Shown in pieces: positions 37,601 to 44,035 of a stretch of DNA of 44,035 nucleotides. The stretch is taken from positions 1-44,035 of the forward strand of contig JAISEK010000064.1 of the NCBI GenBank assembly GCA_031264145.1, written 5' to 3'. Source of the DNA: Deltaproteobacteria bacterium. Lineage in GTDB: Bacteria; Desulfobacterota; Desulfarculia; Adiutricales; Adiutricaceae. The stretch's first letter is position 1. Each line of letters opens with the position of its first letter. The position numbers were made by a program, and so were the translations under genes. Below the pieces are notes generated by a model. It was given only the letters and a program-made list of their open reading frames with translations, was not told where the DNA came from and did not search any database.

Positions 37601-39235
37601 CCCGATGACGATGAGGGGCCGACAGTGGAGGGGCCGACAGATGAGGGGCCGACAGTGGAGGCCGGCGGCCCGGATGAGCCGGCCCCTGGCCCCGGCCCGC
37701 CCCCCAGGGAGGCCGCCCCCGACGCCCTGAGGCCCTTTTTCAGGGTCGACCGCACGGTCTCGCTGGGCACCGAGTGGAAGCTCTACACCACCGTCTCCTC
37801 CTTCGAGCCCCTCGAGAGCCCCTTCACGCTGGCCGTCCCCCTGGTGGCCGGGGAGAAGCCCACCACCGGCGGCCTCACCATCCTGCGCGGGGCCGCCATC
37901 CTCAGCTTCGGCCCCGGGCACGGCCAGGCGGCCTCCTGGGAGTCCGACCTGGGCAAGGACCTGGAACGGCCCCTGGAGCTGGTGGCCGGGACCGGCCCCT
38001 TCGCCGAGGCCTGGTCCCTAGACGCGGCCACCTTCTGGCGGGTCGAGACCAGGGGGCCCACGCCCATCTACAGCGTGGCCCCGTCCGGCTTCTGGAACCC
38101 CAGGTGGCGTCCCTGGCCCGGCGAGACCCTCTCGATATCCGTCTCCCGGCCGGAGCCCATCCCCGGCGGGTTCCTGGTCATCGACCGGGCCGCCCTGACG
38201 GTGACGGTGGGCCAGGAAAACCGCCTCAACGCCCTCGATTTCGACATAAGGAGCAGCTTCGGCGGCCCCTACGGCTTCGATCTGCCCCAGGGCGCCGAGA
38301 TCCAGTCCCTGTCCCTGGACGGCCAGAACCTGCCCTCGTCCTCCCTTGGCGGGCCCAGGGTGTCCGTCCCCCTGAACCCCGGCCAGCACAGGCTTGAGCT
38401 GACCTGGCTGGAGACCAGGCCCATTTCCGGCGTCGTCTCCACCCCCGGCCTGGACCTGGGCCTCCCGGTGGCCAACATCGACTATCGCGTCGTCCTGCCG
38501 GCCGACCGCTGGACCCTCCTGGCCGGCGGCCCGCTCCAGGGGCCGGCCGTCCTCTTCTGGTCCTTCGCCGCGGCCATCCTCATCTTCTGCCTCTGCCTGG
38601 GCCGCCTCCGGCTCACGCCCCTGTCGGCCGCGTCCTGGTTCCTGCTCTTTCTGGGCCTCTCCCAGCTGAGCGTCGCGGGGGCCTTCCTGGTGGCCGGCTG
38701 GCTCCTGGTCTTCGGCCTCAGGGACAGGCGCTGGCCCATCGGGGGGCCCATCCTCTTCAACCTGGCCCAGATCGTCCTGGTCATCTGGACCATCTTCGCC
38801 CTGGTCCTCATCTACCTGGGCATCCAGCACGGCCTCCTGGAGGCGCCGGCCATGCGGGTGGCCGGGTACAGCTACCCCTCCGACCACGACCTGAAGTGGT
38901 TCGCCGACCGTGCCTCAGGCTCCTGGCCGGAGGCCTGGGCCCTGTCAATCCCCGACCGCGTCTACCGCGTCCTCATGCTGGCCTGGGCCCTGTGGCTGGC
39001 CATCTCCCTCATCCGCTGGTCCAGGTGGCTCTGGGCCTCCTTCTCGCGGGACGGCTTCTGGCGCAAGCTGCCGCCCAGGCCGCCCAGGGCCAGGAACCGG
39101 CCCCCCATGCCGGGCGGCCCTCCCCCCTGGAGCGGGCCGCCCCAGGGCCCCTGGCCACCCGCGGGCATGGGGCCGCCGCCGGACGGGACGGCCGGCCCTG
39201 GCCCAGATCCCGCCCAGGACCCCCCTGTCCGCTAG
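34691..39235 (+). CDS. Very large envelope protein with two periplasmic halves, unknown function
   Basis: 1514 residues. A signal peptide (MRYLALVLVLLAAAIPGPAQA) is followed by a beta-rich region of about 490 residues, then a cluster of membrane segments near 515-600 beginning with SWWDRWTNLDLFIVLAVIL. Next come an acidic Asp/Tyr-rich loop (about 655-670), another membrane helix near 755-778 and a second signal-like segment (LALLAGALPLLLAGEARAQA, ending near 815). A second beta-rich half of about 450 residues, four or so C-terminal membrane helices and a Pro-rich tail complete it. I recall this layout from unnamed proteins of gamma- and deltaproteobacteria; no enzyme motif is seen. The 39269 gene follows by 33 bases and is probably co-transcribed. 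ATG has a weak AAGG site. Confidence 0.88.
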   Translation: MRYLALVLVLLAAAIPGPAQARPLAETGAPPELAAWAPWVLYGQEEKLCPDSQALGGGCVWPISLRLDIGRDGGTFEGQWEIRAEKDVVLPGQPGAWPGEVTDSHDGAPARPLAVTGRGSPAARLAPGRHRISGSFSWKERPKTLTLPLGPIYDIRLSGASQGFPVLDEDPPSGTASLWQDDKARDAPAQAEEERPPAPVPGSPDGLTVRLDRLLIDTQPMTIITRARLTVSGSTREETIGGLLLPGSTPTALYSRIQSRLTAEGLRIQLSPGVHDVFVGARLDGEALEVGPVGPDHGQELWTFVQQPNLRQVEISGAPQIDVSMVDLPWGPAYPLGNLLDDDGRPLALDLSGLPIYELQPGDGLSFQVLRRGDPEPGPDQLALGRECWLDFGGAGLSCRDQLDARMSRQWFLAVEPPFELGQASLNGQPQVLTWQEDSQGRRVPGLQLRQGRVGLTADLRVADFRGLVPASGWGQNLFSTTQRFNLPPGYELFYVSGAKAFDQNGFAVSWWDRWTNLDLFIVLAVILSSFRLLGPRYAVLAAVALALSYHELMAPRLVFLHVLGATALLSVLPGRGKARFLARAWRLAACVFLAIVTVVFAIQEARVAIYPQLARVSLSRSSWGYPLTQSWSYRGSFVPLGAASYSSVYDEPVTPDEAYDDDYYEPRQSRQRKMAADEVMGDLAMAPRPAQAAPMDKSAERQNSLIMTAPEAKAQNSLPRPDWEFRTIFLDYNGQVAKDQTVGLALIGPRVSSVLCFLRLVLMIWLVLAVISARGAIRFGGLLGGILPKAKAAAALALLAGALPLLLAGEARAQADWAGFPSPELLDGLRSRLLERADETVPGLPSLALSSPGPGTLRLSLSVQAARESLVALPRLDPKVFQPTRLSAEGLGDLPILATEGGERVALVPGGIHELVYEGRLADAASFQISFEGRHVPGRVSLEGLPLWRLAGLDRNGVLGGRSLFVYTGPDDDEGPTVEGPTDEGPTVEAGGPDEPAPGPGPPPREAAPDALRPFFRVDRTVSLGTEWKLYTTVSSFEPLESPFTLAVPLVAGEKPTTGGLTILRGAAILSFGPGHGQAASWESDLGKDLERPLELVAGTGPFAEAWSLDAATFWRVETRGPTPIYSVAPSGFWNPRWRPWPGETLSISVSRPEPIPGGFLVIDRAALTVTVGQENRLNALDFDIRSSFGGPYGFDLPQGAEIQSLSLDGQNLPSSSLGGPRVSVPLNPGQHRLELTWLETRPISGVVSTPGLDLGLPVANIDYRVVLPADRWTLLAGGPLQGPAVLFWSFAAAILIFCLCLGRLRLTPLSAASWFLLFLGLSQLSVAGAFLVAGWLLVFGLRDRRWPIGGPILFNLAQIVLVIWTIFALVLIYLGIQHGLLEAPAMRVAGYSYPSDHDLKWFADRASGSWPEAWALSIPDRVYRVLMLAWALWLAISLIRWSRWLWASFSRDGFWRKLPPRPPRARNRPPMPGGPPPWSGPPQGPWPPAGMGPPPDGTAGPGPDPAQDPPVR
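37613..37657 (+). repeat. 15-bp tandem repeat, three units, inside the envelope gene
   Basis: GAGGGGCCGACAG plus TG, AT, TG: three perfect-length units encoding EGPTV, EGPTD, EGPTV. They lie in an acidic, Pro-rich linker between beta-rich segments. Unit copy number could change without shifting the frame. Confidence 0.85.
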
Positions 39236-39268
39236 GCCCGGGGCCAGACCCCGGGCCGGAAAGGCCCC

Positions 39269-39682
39269 ATGCTCAGAAACATCGAGAAAATAGTGGAGGA
39301 GCTGCGGCTCAAGGTGCCCTTCAAGGAGGGCACCCAGGCCGGGGACGTGATCCTTATAGTCAGGGAAAACGAGGCCGGCCTGGTCGAGATCGTCTTCGCC
39401 AGGGTCATCGGCTACGCCCCTGAAATCAGGCACCGCCAGGAGTGGTGGCACGTGGACCTGGTCCTCCTTTCCATCCCCCTGGGCTACGCGACCTTCGTCG
39501 TCAACGCCGACCAGCTCTCCGGGAAGGAAATCTTCACCATCAAGGGCCGCAAGGTCTTCATCAAGGCCGTCGACACCGAGAGCCCCATAAGGGAGACCTT
39601 CGCCGAGGAGGAGGAGGAGCCGCCGCCGCAGAGGGGCGGCCTGAGGCTGGTTAGGCCCAGGCCGCCCGGGGACGGGGACTGA
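39269..39682 (+). CDS. Conserved-looking hypothetical protein after the envelope gene
   Basis: 137 residues, cytoplasmic, with no signal peptide. The core (AGDVILIVRENEAGLVEIVFARVIGY, WWHVDLVLLSIPLGYATFVVN, GKEIFTIKGRKVFIKAVD) is a compact beta-rich domain, with a Glu-rich patch and a Pro/Arg tail. No family recognised. GGAAAGG lies just before the ATG. It begins 33 bases after the envelope gene and ends just before a strong terminator, so it is the last gene of that operon. Confidence 0.8.
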   Translation: MLRNIEKIVEELRLKVPFKEGTQAGDVILIVRENEAGLVEIVFARVIGYAPEIRHRQEWWHVDLVLLSIPLGYATFVVNADQLSGKEIFTIKGRKVFIKAVDTESPIRETFAEEEEEPPPQRGGLRLVRPRPPGDGD

Positions 39683-39702
39683 GGGGGGAGCGGCGAAAAA
39701 AG

Positions 39703-39736
39703 AGCGGCCCCGCTTGGCTGGCCAAGCGGGGCCGCT
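39703..39736. terminator. Strong bidirectional terminator
   Basis: Perfect 15-bp stem AGCGGCCCCGCTTGG/CCAAGCGGGGCCGCT with a four-base loop. An A6 run precedes it, so on the minus strand the hairpin is followed by TTTTTT; on the plus strand the downstream T-content is weak (TTCCTGT). It closes the envelope operon and blocks minus-strand transcription. Confidence 0.8.
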
Positions 39737-39937
39737 TCCTGTAGGACGCCGGGAATTCATGGAGGCGGGGGCACTTCCGGCCGCCGCGCTAGGCGGTCGG
39801 CCGGAATAGTGTCGCATTATGTAGGATCACCGAAGAAATGAAGGAAGGGCGTTATGGCGACGCGAACCGAGTGGCAGCGTCTGGCAGGATAAACCATCTA
39901 TCGTTAGGGCCTTGCCCGTTAGTCAAGGACGTTCGAC

Positions 39938-39976
39938 AAAAAAAACAAGCCGAAACCTGCCACGGTCATCGGCCTT
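39938..39976 (-). terminator. Intrinsic terminator of the predicted transcript
   Basis: On the minus strand AAGGCCGA pairs with TCGGCTT (one bulged G) and inner ACC with GGT, followed after CG by T8 (39938-39945). Confidence 0.6.
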
Positions 39977-40215
39977 CAGTTCGTCTGAAAAGCTCTGCTG
40001 CCAGGTCCTGTCCCCAGGGCCTGACCTCCAATTCCTGGATCTTGTCCTGAAGAGAAGGTCCCTGGAACCGGAAGTAAAATAAATATGTCAAAACCGGCTG
40101 ACAGCTTTAAAATAATCCAACGGATTGGGCCATTATCCTGACAGCCAAAGGCAAATATGGGTCTTTGCCTCCTTGCCATGTGACAGAGCGTCTCAAATCC
40201 ACACGGCGATCATGA
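39938..40215 (-). ncRNA. Predicted structured non-coding transcript of about 280 bases
   Basis: Bounded by a near-perfect promoter (40222-40250) and a T8 terminator, both on the minus strand. Visible folds: CAGG(C)CCTG paired with CAGG(A)CCTG around a GGGA tetraloop (40002-40023), TTCAG/CTGAA near 39974-39990, GGCAAA/TTTGCC near 40150-40167, and TGTCA/TGACA near 40087-40105. A 67-codon frame (39976-40179) exists but has no ribosome site and a low-complexity C terminus. I do not recognise SRP, 6S, tmRNA or RNase P signatures. It could alternatively be the leader of a small protein. Confidence 0.5.
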
Positions 40216-40221
40216 AGGCTT

Positions 40222-40250
40222 TATATACGCTATTTTTTTCACCTTGTCAA
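40222..40250 (-). promoter_or_regulatory. Near-consensus sigma-70 promoter
   Basis: On the minus strand TTGACA (6/6), 17-base spacer, TATATA (4/6). It points into a 480-base spacer without a supported gene, so it most likely drives a non-coding transcript. It is 85 bases after the cbiO stop and could not drive cbiQO. Confidence 0.7.
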
Positions 40251-40334
40251 GCCTTTTCCAAATTTTTTTTCCGGGAACGGAAAAAAACCCGGGAAGCCCA
40301 TGCCTGGCGGCTTTCAGCCGGGGCCGGGCCCCGG

Positions 40335-41000
40335 CTAGGACACCGGGACCAGCCTCCCGTCCTCCATCCTGAGGCGGCTCGTGGTCACCCGGTCGAGAAA
40401 GGCGGCGTCGTGGCTGACTATGACCACCGGCAGACCCAGCCCGCCGATGATGGCCTCCAGCCTCCCCACGGCCCGCTCGTCGAGGAAGGTCGTCGGCTCG
40501 TCCAGGATGAGGATCCTGGGCTCCAGGGCCAGGGCCGTCCCCAGGGCCACCAGCTTCTTCTCGCCCCCCGAAAGATCGTAGGTTACCCTGTCCCCGAACC
40601 CCTCCAGCCCCAGGCTCCCCAGGACCTCCCCGACGATCCTGGCGGCCTCGGCCCTGGACTTGCCCAGGTTCAGCGGCCCGAAGGCGATGTCGTCGGCCAC
40701 GGTCGGGCAGAAGAGCTGGTCGTTGGCGTCCTGGAAGACGAAGCCCAGCCTGGGCCGGACCTCCCTGAAGTCGGCCTCGCCGCGGCAGACGCGGCCCAGG
40801 ATCTCCACCGTCCCGGCCTGGGGCCTGACCAGGCCCATGACGATGGACAGGAGCGTGGTCTTGCCGCTGCCGTTGGCCCCGACCAGGCCCAGCCTGGTCT
40901 CGCCGTCGGCCACCAGGTCAAGGCCCCTCAGCACCTCCGGGCGGCGGGGGTAGGCGAACCTGAGGCCGCTGAGCCTGATTATGGGTTCCGAGGCCGGCAC
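40335..41000 (-). CDS. cbiO: ECF-type cobalt/nickel transporter ATPase CbiO
   Basis: 221 residues from the chosen GTG, short for the family but complete for the nucleotide-binding fold: Walker A GANGSGKTT (41-48), Q-loop VFQDANDQLF (Gln90), ABC signature LSGGEKK (143-149), Walker B ILILDEPT (163-170) and switch His197. DQLF after the Q-loop is typical of ECF/Cbi ATPases. Couples ATP hydrolysis to vitamin or metal uptake with CbiQ. AGGGG lies upstream of the GTG; longer starts overlap cbiQ in low-complexity sequence. Directly follows cbiQ. Substrate not determinable. Confidence 0.92.
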   Translation of the reverse strand: MPASEPIIRLSGLRFAYPRRPEVLRGLDLVADGETRLGLVGANGSGKTTLLSIVMGLVRPQAGTVEILGRVCRGEADFREVRPRLGFVFQDANDQLFCPTVADDIAFGPLNLGKSRAEAARIVGEVLGSLGLEGFGDRVTYDLSGGEKKLVALGTALALEPRILILDEPTTFLDERAVGRLEAIIGGLGLPVVIVSHDAAFLDRVTTSRLRMEDGRLVPVS

Positions 41001-41022
41001 CGGCGGCTTCCCCTGGGGGCCC

Positions 41023-41796
41023 CTAGGCCCAGGGCCCCAGGCAGGCGTCGGCCAGGGCGGCCAGGGCGACGGCGGCCGCGAGGGCGGCCAGGGCGACGGC
41101 GTCCAGCCTTGACAGGCGGCGGTCCAGGGCAAGGTAGAAGCGGCCCCGGTAGCCCCGGCAGACCATGGCCGCGTGGACCCTCTCGCCCCGGTCCAGGCCC
41201 CGGACGAGCAGCATCCCGGCCAGGTTGGCGTAGCTCCTCAGGCAGTGGAGCGAGGCCCGAGCCCGGAAGCCCCTGACCCTCATGGCCCAGACCAGCCGCT
41301 CGTACTCGTCCCTGACGACCATGACGTAGCGGGTCATCAGGGCCAGCATGGCGGCCAGCTTTTCCGGGGCGCCCAGGCTCCTGGCCGCCGCCATCAGCTG
41401 GAAGACCGTGGAGCAGGAGGTGACGGCCATGGCCCCGGCCGTTATGCCCAGGGCCTGGATGGTCAGGCGGGAGGACAGCAGGACCCCCTCCCAGGTCAGG
41501 ACCAGGGGCCCCAGGCCGGCCAGCCTCCGGCCGGGCATGGAGAAGGAAAACGGCAGGACCAGCCAGACGAAGACCAGGAAGGCGTTGATGGAGAGGAGCC
41601 TGAGGAAGAAGGCGCCGGGCTTCTCGGGGCGGGCCAGGAGGACCAGGGCCAGCGACCCGGCCAGGCCGGCCAGGGCCCCCGGGAACCCGCCGGCCAGGGC
41701 CAGGACGATGGACCAGGCCACGACGATGGCCAGCTTGACCCTGGGATCGAGCCGCGACAATATCCCGGTTCCCGACTGTTGCTCGGCCAAACCCAT
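41023..41796 (-). CDS. cbiQ: ECF-type cobalt/nickel transporter permease CbiQ/EcfT
   Basis: 257 residues. It is the energy-coupling T component. Several membrane segments are visible near residues 18-55, 65-90, 100-125 and at the C terminus; the coupling motifs are present as AMRVRGFRAR and the later ANLAGMLLVRGLDRGERVHAAM with CRGYRGRF, the Arg-Gly pairs that contact the ATPases. GGAAGG before ATG supports the start. Followed by cbiO; no CbiM/CbiN or other S component is adjacent, so the substrate protein is encoded elsewhere. Its promoter lies at 41852-41881. Confidence 0.9.
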   Translation of the reverse strand: MGLAEQQSGTGILSRLDPRVKLAIVVAWSIVLALAGGFPGALAGLAGSLALVLLARPEKPGAFFLRLLSINAFLVFVWLVLPFSFSMPGRRLAGLGPLVLTWEGVLLSSRLTIQALGITAGAMAVTSCSTVFQLMAAARSLGAPEKLAAMLALMTRYVMVVRDEYERLVWAMRVRGFRARASLHCLRSYANLAGMLLVRGLDRGERVHAAMVCRGYRGRFYLALDRRLSRLDAVALAALAAAVALAALADACLGPWA

Positions 41797-41851
41797 GGCG
41801 TTCCTTCCGAGATTGGGGCCCTGGCGTCCCCCGGTGTCCTGGGCGCAGGCC

Positions 41852-41881
41852 ATGATAGCAAAGTCAACGCCAATTATCCAA
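41852..41881 (-). promoter_or_regulatory. Predicted promoter for cbiQO
   Basis: On the minus strand TTGGAT, 18-base spacer, TATCAT (5/6). Transcription would start near 41845, about 49 bases before the cbiQ ATG, too short for a cobalamin or NiCo riboswitch; none was recognised. 41882-42139 holds no gene. Confidence 0.5.
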
Positions 41882-42139
41882 CGCCGGCGACGAGGCCGAG
41901 GCCCCGACGGGGCGGCCCCTTCCCCCGCCAATGCCGAGGGCGGCCGGGATGCGCGGCCTCTCTAGCCTGGGCGGCATGGCCGTGGCCGGTCCTCCAGCCT
42001 AAAAAAGCCCATACCCGGCCATTGCCTTGTCTTGCCTAACCCGCCGGGTGAGAGGATGCACCGTACCAATCTTGCCGCGGCGCCCTTGGCCCTGGGGAGG
42101 GCTGGCCGCCCTTTGCGGACGTCCCATGAAAACGGGGCC

Positions 42140-43456
42140 CTAGAGCGTCCCCAGCTTGTTGAGCTCGTCCACAAAGGCGGGCTGGCGCCTGTGGGACAGC
42201 TTGTATTCGGCGATAAGCCCGTTGGCCTGGGCGGCGTAGCCAGCCTTGGCGAAACTGGCTATGCGGGAGGACAGCGCCGCATATGCCTTCCGGTTGTTGG
42301 CCGAGGCTGACCAGGCATTCAGCAGCGCGGTGAACAATTCGCGGACTTCGTCGTGGTATTTCGCCGACAACCGCTGGCCATAGGAAAATACCGTCTCCTT
42401 GTGCCGTCGGACCTGCTCCATGAGACGGCCCAGCTCATTCTCCTTGTCGAGGATACCCATATAGCCCGAGTAGGACAGCTGTCCTTCACATTTTTCCAGC
42501 AAGGCCGGGTACTCCGCTTTCCACCGCCCGAGCTTGGTCAAGAGCGATTTCAGCTTATCGTAATAGCTCAAGTCTCCCTTTAGCAGTATTTGTTCCGAGA
42601 CACCCGCCTGCTTGTCGTGGTCGCCAGTTTTCTCATACGCTGCCAAAAGCTTGTATAGCCACTGTGAAGGACAGCCATGGGGCTCATCGTTGGCGGCAAG
42701 GCACAATTGTTCCGCCCTGGCATAGTCCTGGCGAGCCATGGCCGCATCGTAGGCGATTTCCCGGATGGCTCCTGTGGCCAAATTACCCTCGATATAGTCG
42801 TCAGCGGCGCGTTCGCCGTCCAGACGACGGATTATGTCCAGCCTGATCACCTTGAATTTATCGGAATCCCAGCCAGTTTCATGCTTTGAGAGTTCGGCCT
42901 CGAATTCTGCCCTGTTTGTCGGCGCGATAAACTGGGCGGCAATCCTCAAAAACCTGTCCTCATAGTCTGCCCCGTAATCCTTGGCCGTATCAAGCCGGCA
43001 CAGAGCGAGGCAATGGTCGAAGATGTAATCATGGTCAGCCGCGTCCTTGGCCAGTTGGGCAACTTCCGCCATCCGCTCGATGCAGATTTCCGCCTCATCG
43101 CTGATTTCGCACTCAGCCTGATACTCGAAGACGTCAAGAAACTTGCGGTATTTCTCTTCATAGCATGCGAAGGCAAGGCGAATGTGTCCCTGTTGCAGGC
43201 GTGTTTGGATCTCCGCGTCAATTTCATTGGTGTCAACATCAATATAGCCATAATAGCCGTGATAGTTGTCGAAACGGTCAACGGAGAGTTTGCCTTCGAT
43301 CATATGCCCGATTTTATTGACCTCTCTGTCAAAATCTAGTCTGCCGAAGCGCACATGAACGGCATTATCAAATTTTCTGTCACGAGATGCGTAATCTGTC
43401 AAAAAATCAAGCAATTCACTGATATTGATTGATTCCAGCAAATCTTTAGTCGACAT
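42140..43456 (-). CDS. Helical-repeat protein of lower GC content, function unknown
   Basis: 438 residues, soluble and almost wholly helical, with TPR/SWIM-zinc-finger-C-terminus-like helical pairs (for example RLQQGHIRLAFACYEEKYRK and AGYAAQANGLIAEYKL). Its overall build resembles DUF6880-type proteins, but that is a weak impression. Base composition is clearly nearer 50% GC than the 70% of its neighbours, and the 180 bases upstream are AT-rich, so recent acquisition is likely. GGGGGC lies nine bases before the ATG. There is no neighbour with a known partner role. Confidence 0.85.
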   Translation of the reverse strand: MSTKDLLESINISELLDFLTDYASRDRKFDNAVHVRFGRLDFDREVNKIGHMIEGKLSVDRFDNYHGYYGYIDVDTNEIDAEIQTRLQQGHIRLAFACYEEKYRKFLDVFEYQAECEISDEAEICIERMAEVAQLAKDAADHDYIFDHCLALCRLDTAKDYGADYEDRFLRIAAQFIAPTNRAEFEAELSKHETGWDSDKFKVIRLDIIRRLDGERAADDYIEGNLATGAIREIAYDAAMARQDYARAEQLCLAANDEPHGCPSQWLYKLLAAYEKTGDHDKQAGVSEQILLKGDLSYYDKLKSLLTKLGRWKAEYPALLEKCEGQLSYSGYMGILDKENELGRLMEQVRRHKETVFSYGQRLSAKYHDEVRELFTALLNAWSASANNRKAYAALSSRIASFAKAGYAAQANGLIAEYKLSHRRQPAFVDELNKLGTL

Positions 43457-43590
43457 GTTATGCCCCCAAATATAAATTGAAATGTTAATATAAATTAATT
43501 AAAAATTATTAATTTATATTGTTTATTAAATTATAATAATTTAAATATTGGTAACTATGTAATATAGTTAAAATTTCTTGCTAAAAAATA

Positions 43591-43618
43591 TTGACAGGCA
43601 TATTTATGGACATATAAA
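43591..43618 (+). promoter_or_regulatory. Sigma-70 promoter pointing into a structured spacer
   Basis: TTGACA (6/6), 16-base spacer, TATAAA (5/6). No gene follows on the plus strand within the window. Confidence 0.6.
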
Positions 43619-43690
43619 AACACCTGGAAAGCCTAAAATTACCAGGCTTGATACCTATTATCAAGGCTTTGATTTGGCAGAACTCAAAAG
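43611..43690 (-). repeat. Dispersed repeat, copy 2 (partner at 9735-9817)
   Basis: Reverse complement aligns with 9735-9817 with only small gaps. In this copy CTTGATA/TATCAAG forms a seven-base-pair hairpin that the other copy lacks. Confidence 0.7.
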
Positions 43691-43845
43691 AAGATGACTG
43701 CCTGGCTTTGGGCTTGTCGCGTCAGCGGCAGCCACCGGGACTTTAAGGGCCGCCAGGCAGTCTGTCGCCTGGCCCCGACTTGGCCGGGGACGCTGGTCGG
43801 CCAGGCTGACGGCCCCCGATTGACGGGAAATATGGGTCTTTTTTA
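43625..43845 (+). ncRNA. Predicted structured transcript, family unknown
   Basis: Downstream of a near-consensus promoter and without an open frame on its strand. Stems seen: CCTGG/CCAGG at the 5' end, CTTGATA/TATCAAG, a long-range perfect 11-bp stem GACTGCCTGGC (43696-43706)/GCCAGGCAGTC (43752-43762), and GCCTGGCC(CC)GAC/GTCGGCCAGGC (about 43766-43806) with a two-base bulge. TTTTTT at 43839-43844 could end transcription, though the hairpin before it is weak. On the minus strand the same segment could instead terminate the partial gene at 43942, so strand assignment is not secure. Confidence 0.4.
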
Positions 43846-43941
43846 TAAAAACCGAGCCCAGGTGGAGAATATTATGAACCAGGGGAATTCGGTCAGGGGA
43901 TGTTTTCCCGGTCCGTGGCCTCCAGCCGCCACTTTCGCCCG

Positions 43942-44035
43942 TCAATTTTTCGCATGTCTGCCCTTGTCCGTTTTGCGTAGCTTTTCACGCAACTGTTCCT
44001 CGATTTGTTCCTTGATTTGCTTTTTCAAGGGATCC
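43942..44035 (-). CDS. C-terminal end of a partial gene cut by the window edge
   Basis: Thirty codons before a stop at 43942-43944, reading DPLKKQIKEQIEEQLREKLR then KTDKGRHAKN. The charged, heptad-like pattern suggests a coiled-coil or helical tail. Composition is lower-GC than the core, like the 42140 gene. Too little remains to name a family; the window ends in GGATCC. Confidence 0.5.
   Translation of the reverse strand, partial: DPLKKQIKEQIEEQLREKLRKTDKGRHAKN

Noticed and set aside
34721-37921. Minus-strand open frame of 1066 codons antisense to the envelope gene
   Set aside because: Shadow of a real gene in GC-rich sequence; the sense strand has a signal peptide, membrane helices and a promoter.
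41797-42139. Cobalamin or NiCo riboswitch before cbiQ
   Set aside because: The predicted transcript start is only about 49 bases before the ATG and no B12 box or matching fold is visible.
43661-43945. 94-codon minus frame at the right edge
   Set aside because: It lies over the structured RNA segment, has low-complexity composition and overlaps the end of the better-supported partial gene.

Overview
The window is a very GC-rich bacterial chromosome segment, dominated by GGCC/CTGG-type codons and interrupted by short AT-rich islands. The gene set is a short-form glucose-6-phosphate isomerase, a sigma-54 two-component system, bacteriohemerythrin, a class I fumarase beta subunit, HIT-mutS-amidase, radical SAM-GNAT, Sel1-repeat proteins, an AAA_35-type ATPase/nuclease and CbiQO. 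This fits a Desulfobacterota (deltaproteobacterial) genome best. That is an inference from gene families: there is no rRNA or other taxonomic marker here, and I saw no tRNA gene or CRISPR array.

Layout. 22-5505 (minus): a CsoR-like repressor, then pgi, a sensor kinase and a sigma-54 response regulator in a tight chain. 5506-10256: an accessory island, mostly AT-rich, with an array of TTTAG-core palindromes, a Phd-like antitoxin whose tail is encoded by those palindromes, a MntA-HepT pair, a broken ParB-like gene and tandem 287-bp repeats. 10257-16009: a small conserved protein, then minus-strand housekeeping genes (YfcE-like phosphodiesterase, membrane protein, malQ, fumarase beta, hemerythrin). 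17040-22385: a strong promoter followed by the translationally coupled HIT-mutS-amidase operon. 22393-23561: a 149-bp tandem repeat and a compact predicted structured RNA. 23562-26463 (minus): radical SAM, GNAT and membrane protein in one operon. 27409-29041: an AAA ATPase/PD-(D/E)XK gene split by a single-base frameshift. 31012-33891: two Sel1-repeat genes. 34412-39682: a promoter, a 1514-residue envelope protein and a small partner. 39938-40250: a second predicted stand-alone transcript. 40335-41796: cbiQ-cbiO. 42140-44035: a lower-GC helical-repeat protein, a third predicted structured transcript and the end of a partial gene.

No complete new multi-gene defence or metabolic system is evident. 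The strongest leads are (1) three intergenic promoter/structured-RNA units, at 22776-22955, 39938-40250 (minus) and 43591-43845; (2) the palindrome array that has overwritten the end of an antitoxin gene; (3) a dispersed repeat near both ends of the window; and (4) a possibly switchable frameshift in the AAA/nuclease gene. Coding density is low: GC-rich spacers of 0.3-2 kb without credible genes recur. In those spacers and in the genes the GC bias removes stop codons, so long antisense reading frames there are artefacts.
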